From positions 124,001 to 188,000 of the forward strand of contig NZ_LMOH01000026.1 in the NCBI RefSeq assembly GCF_001423245.1: 64,000 nt of DNA, read 5' to 3'. The translations under genes and the position numbers were made by a program. Source of the DNA: Aureimonas sp. Leaf324. GTDB taxonomy: Bacteria; Pseudomonadota; Alphaproteobacteria; Rhizobiales; Rhizobiaceae. The number at the start of each line of letters is the position of its first letter. Positions within the stretch are counted from its first letter, which is position 1. Below are positions 47,071-61,322 of the stretch, piece after piece. Under the pieces are notes generated by a model that saw only the letters and a list, made by a program, of their open reading frames with translations, did not search any database and was not told where the DNA came from.

Positions 47071-49548
47071 ATGCGTGCGAGCCTGCCCCGCCTCCCCGTC
47101 TCCGACGTCCTTCCCGCCTTGAGCCGAGCGCTCGGGGACCATGGTGCCGCCGTGCTCGTGGCGCCGCCCGGCGCGGGCAAGACGACGCTGGTGCCGCTGC
47201 ATCTTCTCGGCGACATCACCGAGGGGCGGATCATCCTCGTCGAGCCCCGGCGTCTGGCCGCCCGCGCCGCCGCCACGCGTATGGCCGATCTTCTCGGCGA
47301 AGCGCCGGGCGCGACGGTCGGCTGGCGCATGCGCCTCGACACCCGCGTCTCGGCCTCGACGCGCATCGAGGTGGTGACCGAGGGGGTCGCGACGCGCATG
47401 ATCCTGTCGGACCCGGAGTTGTCCGGCGTCGCGGCGATCCTCTTCGACGAGTTTCATGAGCGCTCGCTCGACGGCGACTTCGCGTTGGCGCTCGCACTCG
47501 ACGTGCGCGAGGCGCTGCGGCCGGACCTGAAGCTCCTCGTCATGTCGGCGACGCTCGACGGCGCGCGCGTCGCGACGCTTCTGGGCGACGCGCCCGTGAT
47601 CGAGAGCGAGGGCCGCGCCTTCCCGGTAACGATCCGCCACCGCGACCGCGCCCCGAGCGAAGCCGTCGAGGACGCCGTCGCCGCGGCGATCCGCGAGGAA
47701 CTCGGCGCGGGCTCCGGCTCGATCCTCGCCTTCCTGCCCGGCCAGCGCGAGATCGAACGCACGCTGGAGCGGCTGGAGGGCCGGGTGCCCGCCGACGTCG
47801 TCCTCGCTCCGCTCTACGGCCGACTGGAGGGGGCGGCGCAGGACCTTGCCATCCGCCCGGCGCCGGCCGGCCGTCGCAAGGTCGTGCTCGCCACCACGAT
47901 CGCGGAAACCTCGATCACCATCGACGGCGTCACGACGGTGGTCGACAGCGGCCTCAAGCGCGCCCCGGTCTTCGAACCGGCGACGGGGCTGCAGCGCCTC
48001 GAGACCGTGCGCGTGTCGCGCGCCTCGGCCGACCAGCGGGCGGGCCGGGCGGGGCGAACGGCACCCGGCGAGGCGATCCGCCTGTGGCGCGCCGAGCAGA
48101 CCGCGGCGCTCGAAGCCTTCGACCGGCCGGAGATCCTGGTCAGCGACCTCTCGGCGCTGGTGCTCGACGCGCTCGCCTTCGGGGTCTCCGATCCGGCCTC
48201 CCTGCGCTTCCTCGATCCGCCCCCCGGCCCGGCCGTGGCGGAGGCCCGCGCGCTCCTGCGCGATCTCGGCGCGCTGGACGAGACCGGCCGGATGACCGCG
48301 ACCGGCGAGGCGATGCGCGCGCTGCCGCTGGCGCCGCGCCTCGCGCGCATGGTGGCGGGCGCGGCCCCCGGCGAGCCCCGGCGCACCGCGGCGCGCCTCG
48401 CCGTCCTCCTGACCGAACCCGGCCTCGGCGGCGCCTCGGTGGACCTTGCCGAGCGCCTGCGCCTGTGGCGCGCCGACCGCTCGCCCCGCGCCCGCGCGGC
48501 CGATGGGCTCGCCGGCCGGATCGCCGGCATGGCGCCGTCCGATCTCGGCGACCGTCTGGACGACGACGATCCCGGCGCGCTCCTGTCGCTCGCCTATCCC
48601 GACCGCGTGGCGCTGGCGCGCGGCGCGCCCGGCAGCTTCCTCCTGTCGAACGGGCGCGGGGGCACCCTGGAGAAGGAGCACGCCCTGTCGCGCGAGGCGG
48701 CGCTGGTCGTCGCAGACCTCCAGGGCGTTTCGACCGGCTCGGCACAGCGCACCGGCCGCATCCGCAGCGCCGCGGCGATCGATAAGGCGCGCCTCGACGC
48801 TCTCCTCGCGGCCCGGATCGTCGAGGAGGACACGCTGCAGTTCGATCCGGCGAGCCGGTCGGTTCGCGCGCGCCGCGTGCGCCGTCTCGGCCGCGCGGTC
48901 CTTGCCGAAGCGCCACTGCCGACGCCGGCCGGCGAGGAGACGGGCCGGGCGCTGATGGCGGGCCTTCGCGACATCGGCCTTGCGCGCCTGCCCTGGGGCA
49001 AGGACGGCGAGCGGCTTCTGGCGCGGCTGCGCTTCCTTCATCCGGCCTACGGCGCCGAGGCGGGCTGGCCCGCGTTCACGGACGAGGCGCTGCTCGCCGA
49101 TCTCGAAGGCTGGCTCCTGCCCTTCGTGCCGGGGGTCTCGGCCCTGTCGCAAATCGGCGAAGGGGCGTTGCGCGAGGCGCTCCTCGCCCGCCTGCCGCCC
49201 GGCGAGGCGCGCCGTCTCGACGATCTCGCGCCGTCGCACTTCACCGCGCCGACCGGTTCGCATCTGCCGATCCGCTACGAGGCCGAAGGGCCGGTGCTGG
49301 CGGTGCGCGTGCAGGAACTCTTCGGCCTGTCGCGGCATCCGGCGATCGCCGGTGGGCGATTGCCGCTGATCCTCGAGCTCCTGTCACCAGCACACCGGCC
49401 GATCCAGATCACGCGCGACCTGCCGGGCTTCTGGACGGGCTCCTGGGCCGACGTGCGCGCCGATCTGCGCGGTCGCTACCCCCGCCATCCCTGGCCGGAG
49501 GACCCGGTCGCGGCGCCCGCCACCAACCGGGCGAAGCCGCGCGGCTGA
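47071..49548 (+). CDS. hrpB: ATP-dependent helicase HrpB
   Basis: A DExH-box helicase of 825 residues, the normal length. Motif I is APPGAGKTT (about residues 31-39), motif II is DEFH in ILFDEFHERS, and motif III is MSATLDG. ATTIAETSITIDGVTTVVDSG and QRAGRAGRTAPG (motif VI) complete the helicase core, followed by HA2 and the HrpB-specific C-terminal domain. The physiological role in RNA metabolism is poorly defined. Confidence 0.95.
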   Translation: MRASLPRLPVSDVLPALSRALGDHGAAVLVAPPGAGKTTLVPLHLLGDITEGRIILVEPRRLAARAAATRMADLLGEAPGATVGWRMRLDTRVSASTRIEVVTEGVATRMILSDPELSGVAAILFDEFHERSLDGDFALALALDVREALRPDLKLLVMSATLDGARVATLLGDAPVIESEGRAFPVTIRHRDRAPSEAVEDAVAAAIREELGAGSGSILAFLPGQREIERTLERLEGRVPADVVLAPLYGRLEGAAQDLAIRPAPAGRRKVVLATTIAETSITIDGVTTVVDSGLKRAPVFEPATGLQRLETVRVSRASADQRAGRAGRTAPGEAIRLWRAEQTAALEAFDRPEILVSDLSALVLDALAFGVSDPASLRFLDPPPGPAVAEARALLRDLGALDETGRMTATGEAMRALPLAPRLARMVAGAAPGEPRRTAARLAVLLTEPGLGGASVDLAERLRLWRADRSPRARAADGLAGRIAGMAPSDLGDRLDDDDPGALLSLAYPDRVALARGAPGSFLLSNGRGGTLEKEHALSREAALVVADLQGVSTGSAQRTGRIRSAAAIDKARLDALLAARIVEEDTLQFDPASRSVRARRVRRLGRAVLAEAPLPTPAGEETGRALMAGLRDIGLARLPWGKDGERLLARLRFLHPAYGAEAGWPAFTDEALLADLEGWLLPFVPGVSALSQIGEGALREALLARLPPGEARRLDDLAPSHFTAPTGSHLPIRYEAEGPVLAVRVQELFGLSRHPAIAGGRLPLILELLSPAHRPIQITRDLPGFWTGSWADVRADLRGRYPRHPWPEDPVAAPATNRAKPRG

Positions 49549-49613
49549 AACGCGGTGCGTGTGCGGCCGCGTCGCATCTGTGCGGATGCGGGACGGCACC
49601 TAATTCGCTTGTC

Positions 49614-51014
49614 ATGATGACGATCGCCAAAGGCCTCGACCTCGACGCCGACCTGCCGCCGGAACGCCGCCTGTCCCTCGAAGGGCAGCGGGTGCGCCTC
49701 GCCACGCTGACGCGCCTGCGCTGGCTGTCGATCGCCGGCCAGTCGGCGGCCTGCGTCTTCGTCGCCTGGGGCCTGTGGTATCCCTACCCCGTCTGGGGAT
49801 GCTTCGTGCTGATCGGCGTGTCGGTGGCGCTGAACCTGTGGCTGTCCACCCGCTATTCGAAGGCCGAGCGCCTGTCGGAGCGGCGGACCTCGCTGATCCT
49901 CGTCTTCGACGTCGTGCAGCCGACCGGCCTCCTCTTCCTGACCGGCGGCATCCAGAACCCGTTCGCGGTGTTCCTCGTGGTTCCCGCGATGATCGCGGCG
50001 GCGACGCAGCCCGCCCGCGTCGCGGTCGGGATCGGCGTCCTGGCGGTTCTCTGTGCGACCGCGATCGCCTTTCTCCACCACCCCATCCCCTGGCCGGCCG
50101 GCCACAGCCTGCAGCTGCCCTTTCCGTATCTCGGGGGCATGTGGTTCGCGCTGGTCACGACGCTGATCTTCTCGACCTTCTACATCTACCGGGTGGCGGC
50201 CGAGAGCCGGGCGCTGTCGGACGCGCTCGCCGCGACCGAACTGATGCTCCAGCGCGAGCAGCACCTGTCGGCGCTCGACGGGCTGGCGGCCGCCGCGGCC
50301 CACGAACTCGGCACGCCGCTCGCCACGATCGCCCTCGTCGCCAAGGAGATGCGCCGCGCAGCACCCGCCGACGCCACCCTGCGCGAGGACATCGACCTTC
50401 TCGTCAGCCAGTCCGATCGCTGCCGGGCGATCCTCGGGCAGCTCGCGAGCCTGTCGTCGACGTCCGAGGAGCATCTCGCCAAGATGCCCTTGTCGTCGCT
50501 GATCGAGGAGGCCGTCGCCCCGCACCGCGACTTCGGCGTCGACATCCGCGTGCGGGTGCAGGAGGCATTCGGCCCCGAGCCGGTGATGCGGCGCAATGCC
50601 GGCGTGATCTACGGCCTCGGGAACCTCATCGAGAACGCGGTGGATTTCGCGAGCGGCGAGGTCGAGATCGGCCTGTCCTGGAACAGCGGCCGCATCGCGA
50701 TCGAGATCTGCGACGACGGTCCCGGCTACCCGCCCGATGTCCTGAAGCGGATCGGCGATCCCTACATGTCGGTGCGCGACGCCGAGCAGCGCCAGTCGGG
50801 CGGCGGCCTCGGTCTCGGGCTCTTCATCGCCAAGACGCTGATCGAGCGATCCGGCGCGCGCATCCGCTTCGAAAACCGCAGCGAGGCGGAGGGATCGGGC
50901 GCCCGGATCACGGTGTCCTGGCCGGTGGAGAGCTTCGGGCGCCTGACGGTCGAGCGCGTCGGCGAACCCGAGCGCGAAGAAGAGCCGTTCGACCTGCCGC
51001 CACAGTTGGCCTGA
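49614..51014 (+). CDS. regB: Redox-sensing histidine kinase RegB/ActS/PrrB
   Basis: 466 residues. Six N-terminal membrane segments contain the quinone-sensing signature GGIQNPF at residues 111-117. The H-box HELGTPL gives phospho-acceptor His230. Cys270 in QSDRCRAIL is the redox-active cysteine position of the RegB 'redox box'. The catalytic domain has NLIENAVDFA, DDGPGYPPDVL and GGGLGLGLFIAKTL. The cognate regulator regA is 98 bp downstream. Known targets include respiration, nitrogen and carbon fixation under low oxygen. Confidence 0.95.
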   Translation: MMTIAKGLDLDADLPPERRLSLEGQRVRLATLTRLRWLSIAGQSAACVFVAWGLWYPYPVWGCFVLIGVSVALNLWLSTRYSKAERLSERRTSLILVFDVVQPTGLLFLTGGIQNPFAVFLVVPAMIAAATQPARVAVGIGVLAVLCATAIAFLHHPIPWPAGHSLQLPFPYLGGMWFALVTTLIFSTFYIYRVAAESRALSDALAATELMLQREQHLSALDGLAAAAAHELGTPLATIALVAKEMRRAAPADATLREDIDLLVSQSDRCRAILGQLASLSSTSEEHLAKMPLSSLIEEAVAPHRDFGVDIRVRVQEAFGPEPVMRRNAGVIYGLGNLIENAVDFASGEVEIGLSWNSGRIAIEICDDGPGYPPDVLKRIGDPYMSVRDAEQRQSGGGLGLGLFIAKTLIERSGARIRFENRSEAEGSGARITVSWPVESFGRLTVERVGEPEREEEPFDLPPQLA

Positions 51015-51112
51015 CACCCTTTTTGCCAAGATTTGCGCGACCGATCGTCTCGCACGCCAGTTGATAAGCCGCACGGACGACGTATCTTTCTGGCAGAGGA
51101 AGGAACAGTCCC

Positions 51113-51673
51113 ATGCCGACAGATCAGATGGTTGCCCCCCAGGCGGGCGAAGACAAGACCATGCTTCTCGTGGACGACGATCGTCCTTTCGTCGGGCGTC
51201 TGGCGCGCGCGATGGAACAGCGCGGCTTCGAGGTCCGCACCGCGGAAACCGTGTCCGAGGGGCTGGCCGCGCTGAAGACGGGCGCCCCGGCCTATGCCGT
51301 CGTGGACCTGCGTCTCGGGCTCGGCAATGGGCTCGACGTGATCGAGGCGCTGCGCCGCCAGCGACCGGGTGCCCGCGCCGTGGTACTGACCGGCTACGGC
51401 AACATCGCGACGGCGGTGAACGCGGTGAAGCTCGGCGCGATCGATTATCTCGCGAAGCCCGCCGACGCCGACGAGGTGATCGCGGCGCTGACGCGCGATC
51501 CCGAGATCAAGGCCGAGCCGCCCGAGAATCCTATGTCGGCCGACCGGATCCGCTGGGAGCACATCCAGCGCATCTACGAGATGTGCGACCGCAACGTGTC
51601 GGAAACGGCGCGCCGCCTGTCGATGCACCGCCGCACGCTGCAGCGCATCCTCGCCAAGCGCGCGCCGCGCTGA
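51113..51673 (+). CDS. regA: Response regulator RegA/ActR/PrrA
   Basis: 186 residues. The receiver domain has the acidic pocket in LLVDDDRPF, phospho-acceptor Asp65 in VVDLRLG, the conserved Thr in LTGYGNIATAV and Lys in YLAKPADADEV. A Pro-rich linker (EPPENPMSADRIRWEHIQR) joins the C-terminal Fis-type helix-turn-helix (NVSETARRLSMHRRTLQRILAKR), which is almost invariant in RegA orthologues. AGGAAGGA lies just upstream of the ATG. Confidence 0.97.
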   Translation: MPTDQMVAPQAGEDKTMLLVDDDRPFVGRLARAMEQRGFEVRTAETVSEGLAALKTGAPAYAVVDLRLGLGNGLDVIEALRRQRPGARAVVLTGYGNIATAVNAVKLGAIDYLAKPADADEVIAALTRDPEIKAEPPENPMSADRIRWEHIQRIYEMCDRNVSETARRLSMHRRTLQRILAKRAPR

Positions 51674-51680
51674 GGCGCGG

Positions 51681-52178
51681 TCAGTCGGCGACGTCGCCGG
51701 TCATGTAGGGATTGGCGACCCATTCGGCCTGGAGCAGCCGGTCGGAGGCGAGGCGCGCGAAGCGCAGCGTCAGCGCCTTGCGGGTGGCCGGCGCCATGCG
51801 CGTTTCCGGCGCCTCGCGCAGGATCTCGGCGCCGTAGCCGTCCGACAGGATCAGCCCGCAATCCTCCGGGAAGATGTCGACCGGCACGCCCGGATGCGTC
51901 GCAAAATACAGGCGGTCGCAATGCAGCCGGTAGTCCGGCCATTTCCGGTCGACCCGGAAGTCCTCGATCGAGGACTTGATCTCGACGATCGAGAACTCCC
52001 CCTTTTCCGACAGGCAGAGGAGATCGGCACGCCGGCCCGACACGAGCGGGATCTCGGGCAGGACCGACACGCGCATCTGGATCATCAGGCGCTGGACGCC
52101 GCGACGCACCAGCATGGCCCGCTCGGACTGGCGCCCGTCGACGAGGGGATCGCGGCGAAAGGGAGAAACGATCGGCAT
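51681..52178 (-). CDS. MmcB family DNA repair protein
   Basis: 165 residues with a PD-(D/E)xK nuclease-like core: RRADLLCLSEKGEFSIVEIKSSIEDF (Asp, then E-I-K). It matches MmcB, a mitomycin C resistance protein described in Caulobacter. No clear alphaproteobacterial SOS box (GAAC-N7-GAAC) was seen upstream. It converges on regA with 7 bases between. Confidence 0.87.
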   Translation of the reverse strand: MPIVSPFRRDPLVDGRQSERAMLVRRGVQRLMIQMRVSVLPEIPLVSGRRADLLCLSEKGEFSIVEIKSSIEDFRVDRKWPDYRLHCDRLYFATHPGVPVDIFPEDCGLILSDGYGAEILREAPETRMAPATRKALTLRFARLASDRLLQAEWVANPYMTGDVAD

Positions 52179-52265
52179 GGCCTTCCGAGTAGCGGGGAAA
52201 GCGGAGCCGAATCAAGGGGTGCGGCGAAACGAATCGGCAACATCCGCGGAAGGCCGTGTCCGACG

Positions 52266-52670
52266 TCAGAGCGCGGGACGCGCCACGCGGGCTCCCTCGT
52301 TCGGCACCTCGTCGAGGATCGGCCAGCCGCACGGCTCCTCGTTGTCGTCCATCAGGTCGGCGAGCGCCCGGCGGAGGCTGTGGAGCTCCAGGATCTTGCG
52401 GTCGATCTCGATCGCACGCCGCTCAGCCAGCCGGCGCGCCTCGTCGCGCCGGGCGCCCGGCGCGTAGGAGGCGAGGAGCCGGCGCGTTTCCGACACGTCG
52501 AAGCCGAGCGAGAGCGAGCGCTGCAGGAAGCGCAGGATATGCACGTCGCGCTCGCAATAGTCGCGGTAGCCGTTCGGCGCGCGCGCCGGCGACACGAGAC
52601 CGAGGTCCTCGTAGTTGCGGATCGTCTTGGGCGGCAGGCCCGAACGACGTGCAGCTTCGCCGATATTCAT
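52266..52670 (-). CDS. MerR family transcriptional regulator (CueR/HmrR-like, atypical cysteines)
   Basis: 134 residues. The N-terminal winged helix is MNIGEAARRSGLPPKTIRNYEDLGLV; the dimerisation helix ends near residue 108. The position and length match CueR/HmrR copper regulators. Those bind metal with two Cys in a C-x7-C-P-I loop, but here the only C-terminal cysteine is Cys114, shifted in PCGWPILDEV (Cys39 is in the DNA-binding part). Copper sensing is therefore doubtful. No copper transporter adjoins it. The start at 52670 is chosen because it gives a canonical MerR N-terminus. Confidence 0.82.
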   Translation of the reverse strand: MNIGEAARRSGLPPKTIRNYEDLGLVSPARAPNGYRDYCERDVHILRFLQRSLSLGFDVSETRRLLASYAPGARRDEARRLAERRAIEIDRKILELHSLRRALADLMDDNEEPCGWPILDEVPNEGARVARPAL

Positions 52671-52908
52671 CCGAAGTCCCCGGTTTTGCTCGAACTTCGC
52701 CCCGTCAACCCCAAGTGGAACGGGTCTCCTCCGCGTCAACTGTTGTGGTGCGGCAACAAGGACAATCTTAACCATACCAGGGTCTACTGATCGCGTTGCC
52801 AGGCGACTCGCCGCGGCGTACCAGAGGGTGGCCTCCGATGGGGGACTGCCTGTCCTGGGAGCCCGTCATGCCTGGCCGTCATGCCCTCGCAGTCGCACCG
52901 GACGCTCC

Positions 52909-53679
52909 ATGAAGACCCGCTTGAACACCCTCCTTCTCGGCGTCTCGCTCGCCGCCCTGGCCACGCTCGGCGCCTGCACCACGCAGACGCAGCAACGCGC
53001 TTCGCTCAATCCGGCGCCCGTGCCGATGGCGCAGGCCTACGTCGCGCCAGCCGAGGCGATCGTATCGGGCGGTCCGCTGGGTCCGGTCGAACTCACCGCC
53101 TATGGCGCGATGGAAGACGGCGCCTTCAAGCTGCCGGCCATCCCGATCTCGAAGGTCGACGAGAAGTATCGCCGCCAGCGCGTCTTCTACAACGGCGAGG
53201 GCATGGAGCCCGGCACCGTCGTCGTCGATACCGGCAACCATTTCCTCTACGTCGTCGAACCGCAGGGCACCGCGATGCGCTACGGCATCGGCGTCGGCAA
53301 GGCCGGCTTCTCCTGGGCGGGCGAAGCCGACATCAAGGACAAGCAGCACTGGCCGAAGTGGTTTCCGCCGGCCGAGATGATCGCGCGCCGCCCCGAGCTC
53401 AAGCCCTACGGCAACGAGGTCGGCATGGAACCGGGGCTGATGAACCCGCTCGGCGCCCGCGCCCTCTACCTCTACCAGGGCAACAAGGACACGCTCTACC
53501 GCCTGCACGGCACGCCGGAATGGTGGTCGATCGGCAAGTCCGTCTCGTCGGGCTGCATCCGCCTGATGAACCAGGACATCGTCGACCTCTACGACCGGGT
53601 GCCGATGAACGCCCGCGTGATCGTGCTCCAGGGCAAGGAGCGCCTGGCCGAGCACCGCATCAAGGCACCGCAGAGCTGA
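52909..53679 (+). CDS. L,D-transpeptidase (YkuD domain) lipoprotein
   Basis: 256 residues. A signal peptide with a lipobox-like LGAC predicts acylation at about Cys24. The YkuD catalytic domain (about 100-250) includes LYRLHGTPEWW with the conserved His and SSGCIRLMN with nucleophile Cys216. It would cross-link peptidoglycan by 3-3 bonds or attach outer-membrane proteins. The ATG at 52909 is followed by a proper signal peptide; the frame's earlier start lies inside the MerR gene on the other strand. A strong terminator follows. Confidence 0.92.
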   Translation: MKTRLNTLLLGVSLAALATLGACTTQTQQRASLNPAPVPMAQAYVAPAEAIVSGGPLGPVELTAYGAMEDGAFKLPAIPISKVDEKYRRQRVFYNGEGMEPGTVVVDTGNHFLYVVEPQGTAMRYGIGVGKAGFSWAGEADIKDKQHWPKWFPPAEMIARRPELKPYGNEVGMEPGLMNPLGARALYLYQGNKDTLYRLHGTPEWWSIGKSVSSGCIRLMNQDIVDLYDRVPMNARVIVLQGKERLAEHRIKAPQS

Positions 53680-53708
53680 TCTGACGTTTCACGGCGGGGG
53701 ACCGTCGC

Positions 53709-53747
53709 GGCCGGGTGCTTCGGGGGAAGCGCCCGGCCTTTTTTTGG
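53709..53747 (+). terminator. Rho-independent terminator after the L,D-transpeptidase gene
   Basis: GGCCGGGTGCTTC-GGGG-GAAGCGCCCGGCC (one G-T wobble) followed by seven T residues. Confidence 0.92.
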
Positions 53748-53803
53748 GCGGCCGGCTGGATTTGATGCCGTGGCGGTGGGCCGTAGTCCTGCGGGCCAGT
53801 TCG

Positions 53804-54508
53804 TCAAAATCTCTTGGACTCGGCGGGCCGAGGCCCTGCAGGCGCGGTGGGCCGTAGTCCTTCGGATCCGGCGGGATAACGGATCGCGGCGAGAAGGCAG
53901 AGCGTCAGCGTGAGGGCGTTGAGGACGTGCCAGAGGAAATGCGTGCCGAGCGGATGGGCTTCGCAAAGCGGCGCGTCCAGCGTGCGGAAGGTCAGCGACA
54001 GGACGAAGACGGCGGCGGCCGTGAGCAGCCATCGGTCGGCACCGTGACGTCGGCCCAGGAGAACACCGCCGATGCCGCCGAGCGCCAGGAGGGCCGGCAG
54101 GTAGGAGGCGGAGGAGCCGAGGACGGGTCCGGCCAGCCGCTCGACGACCTGCGCCGCGACGGCAAACCCGATCGTGCCGGCAACCGAGAGCGCCGGTCGA
54201 AGACCGACGAACCGGAACAGGGCGAGCGCGAAGAAGCCGTAGATGAAGACGGCGATCGGGATGACGTCGGCCAGAAGTGACCACCCGTTGGCGAACGTGT
54301 GGAACAGGAGCGAGCCGACGCCGATCACCGCGACGAGGAGAATGAAGGCGAACGTGATGCCATCGCGGCGTGGCGCTCGTCGCCACGCCCGCCACGCGAC
54401 CGCTGCGCCGAGGAGGAAGGCGAGATTGGTCACGGCGTTCAGCGGCTCGGCCCAGAAGTCAGGCCCGAGCCGTTCGCAATAGGCGTCGATCGGCGCGAAC
54501 CAGTCCAT
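53804..54508 (-). CDS. Ceramidase-like (CREST superfamily) membrane protein
   Basis: 234 residues with about seven membrane segments. [32 protein letters not shown] at the N-terminus, the SLLFHT motif and the C-terminal pair of histidines in THFLWHVLN match the alkaline ceramidase/CREST family of zinc-dependent membrane hydrolases. The substrate is unknown. The last 20 residues are Pro/Arg-rich. Its 3' end contains one arm of an 18-bp direct repeat, the other arm lying in the spacer. Confidence 0.78.
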   Translation of the reverse strand: MDWFAPIDAYCERLGPDFWAEPLNAVTNLAFLLGAAVAWRAWRRAPRRDGITFAFILLVAVIGVGSLLFHTFANGWSLLADVIPIAVFIYGFFALALFRFVGLRPALSVAGTIGFAVAAQVVERLAGPVLGSSASYLPALLALGGIGGVLLGRRHGADRWLLTAAAVFVLSLTFRTLDAPLCEAHPLGTHFLWHVLNALTLTLCLLAAIRYPAGSEGLRPTAPAGPRPAESKRF

Positions 54509-54572
54509 CTCGCCTCCCCGCGGTCAGGATAGACGAGTTAGCGCCGGGCGGACCCGGCGCCAGGGATCGGCG

Positions 54573-56027
<1,455 letters not shown>

Positions 56028-56247
56028 AATGCCCCTCCGTCCGGGCGGCGGCGCTAATCTTAAGCGCGTGAAGCCACCCCTCATGCGAGCGATCGGACTT
56101 CTGCCGACCGGGCTCGCCTTACACCAATTTCCGCGAGGATAGAACGCGTCCAAACTTCGCGATTGCGAGCCAGGGCCCGCGACCGGGCCACCGGCCTCGT
56201 TAAGAGGGGCGGCCCGACGTGTCGCGGGCTCCGGAAGGCGACGGCCT

Positions 56248-60966
<4,719 letters not shown>

Positions 60967-61322
60967 CGCGTGTCTCCCTGTCTCGTCGTCGCCCGAAGGG
61001 TCGAGGCAACCTGGTTCTTCGGGCAGGACTTCGGCGCCCGGTCCGGCTCCCTGCCGCCGCGCGCCGCGCCTGCCTGTTCGTGGTCGGGGCCGCCCTCTCC
61101 CAGCGCGCCCGGTCGGGCGCCGTCCGGGAACGGCCGCCCCAGATAGGGCAGCAATGCTGACCTATTTGCCGCTTATGCCAGACTTGCGTTTCCGCGGCAA
61201 GAGCGGTTCTAACTTCGTCAAGACTTCCATGCAAAGACGGAGCGCCGCTCGGCGCTTTGACGGGCGCGTCCGGGCGCGATAGTCACTTTGACGGGCGCGT
61301 CCGGGCGCGATAGTCAGCCGCC
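60967..61322. other. Divergent intergenic region between gltB and the threonine aldolase gene
   Basis: 356 bp without a gene. Near gltB the leader carries GGGAGA as ribosome binding site and an 8-bp inverted repeat, GCCCGAAG / CTTCGGGC (60991-60998 with 61017-61024, 18-base loop). Near the other gene are two tandem 31-bp promoter-like units (61256-61317). The middle is GC-rich and holds nothing I recognise. Confidence 0.6.
61256..61317 (+). repeat. Tandem 31-bp promoter-like duplication upstream of the aldolase gene
   Basis: Two head-to-tail 31-bp units (61256-61286 and 61287-61317) differ only at the last base (C versus G). Each unit contains TTGACG and, 15-17 bases further on, GATAGTCA, a plausible -35/-10 pair. 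The second unit ends 5 bases before the ATG at 61323. Confidence 0.75.

Noticed and set aside
52179-52265. Possible SOS box in front of mmcB
   Set aside because: No GAAC-N7-GAAC or GTTC-N7-GTTC could be found; similar strings such as GAATC are too degenerate.
61256-61317. Tandem 31-bp units as a CRISPR array
   Set aside because: There is no spacer between units, only two copies, and no cas genes nearby.
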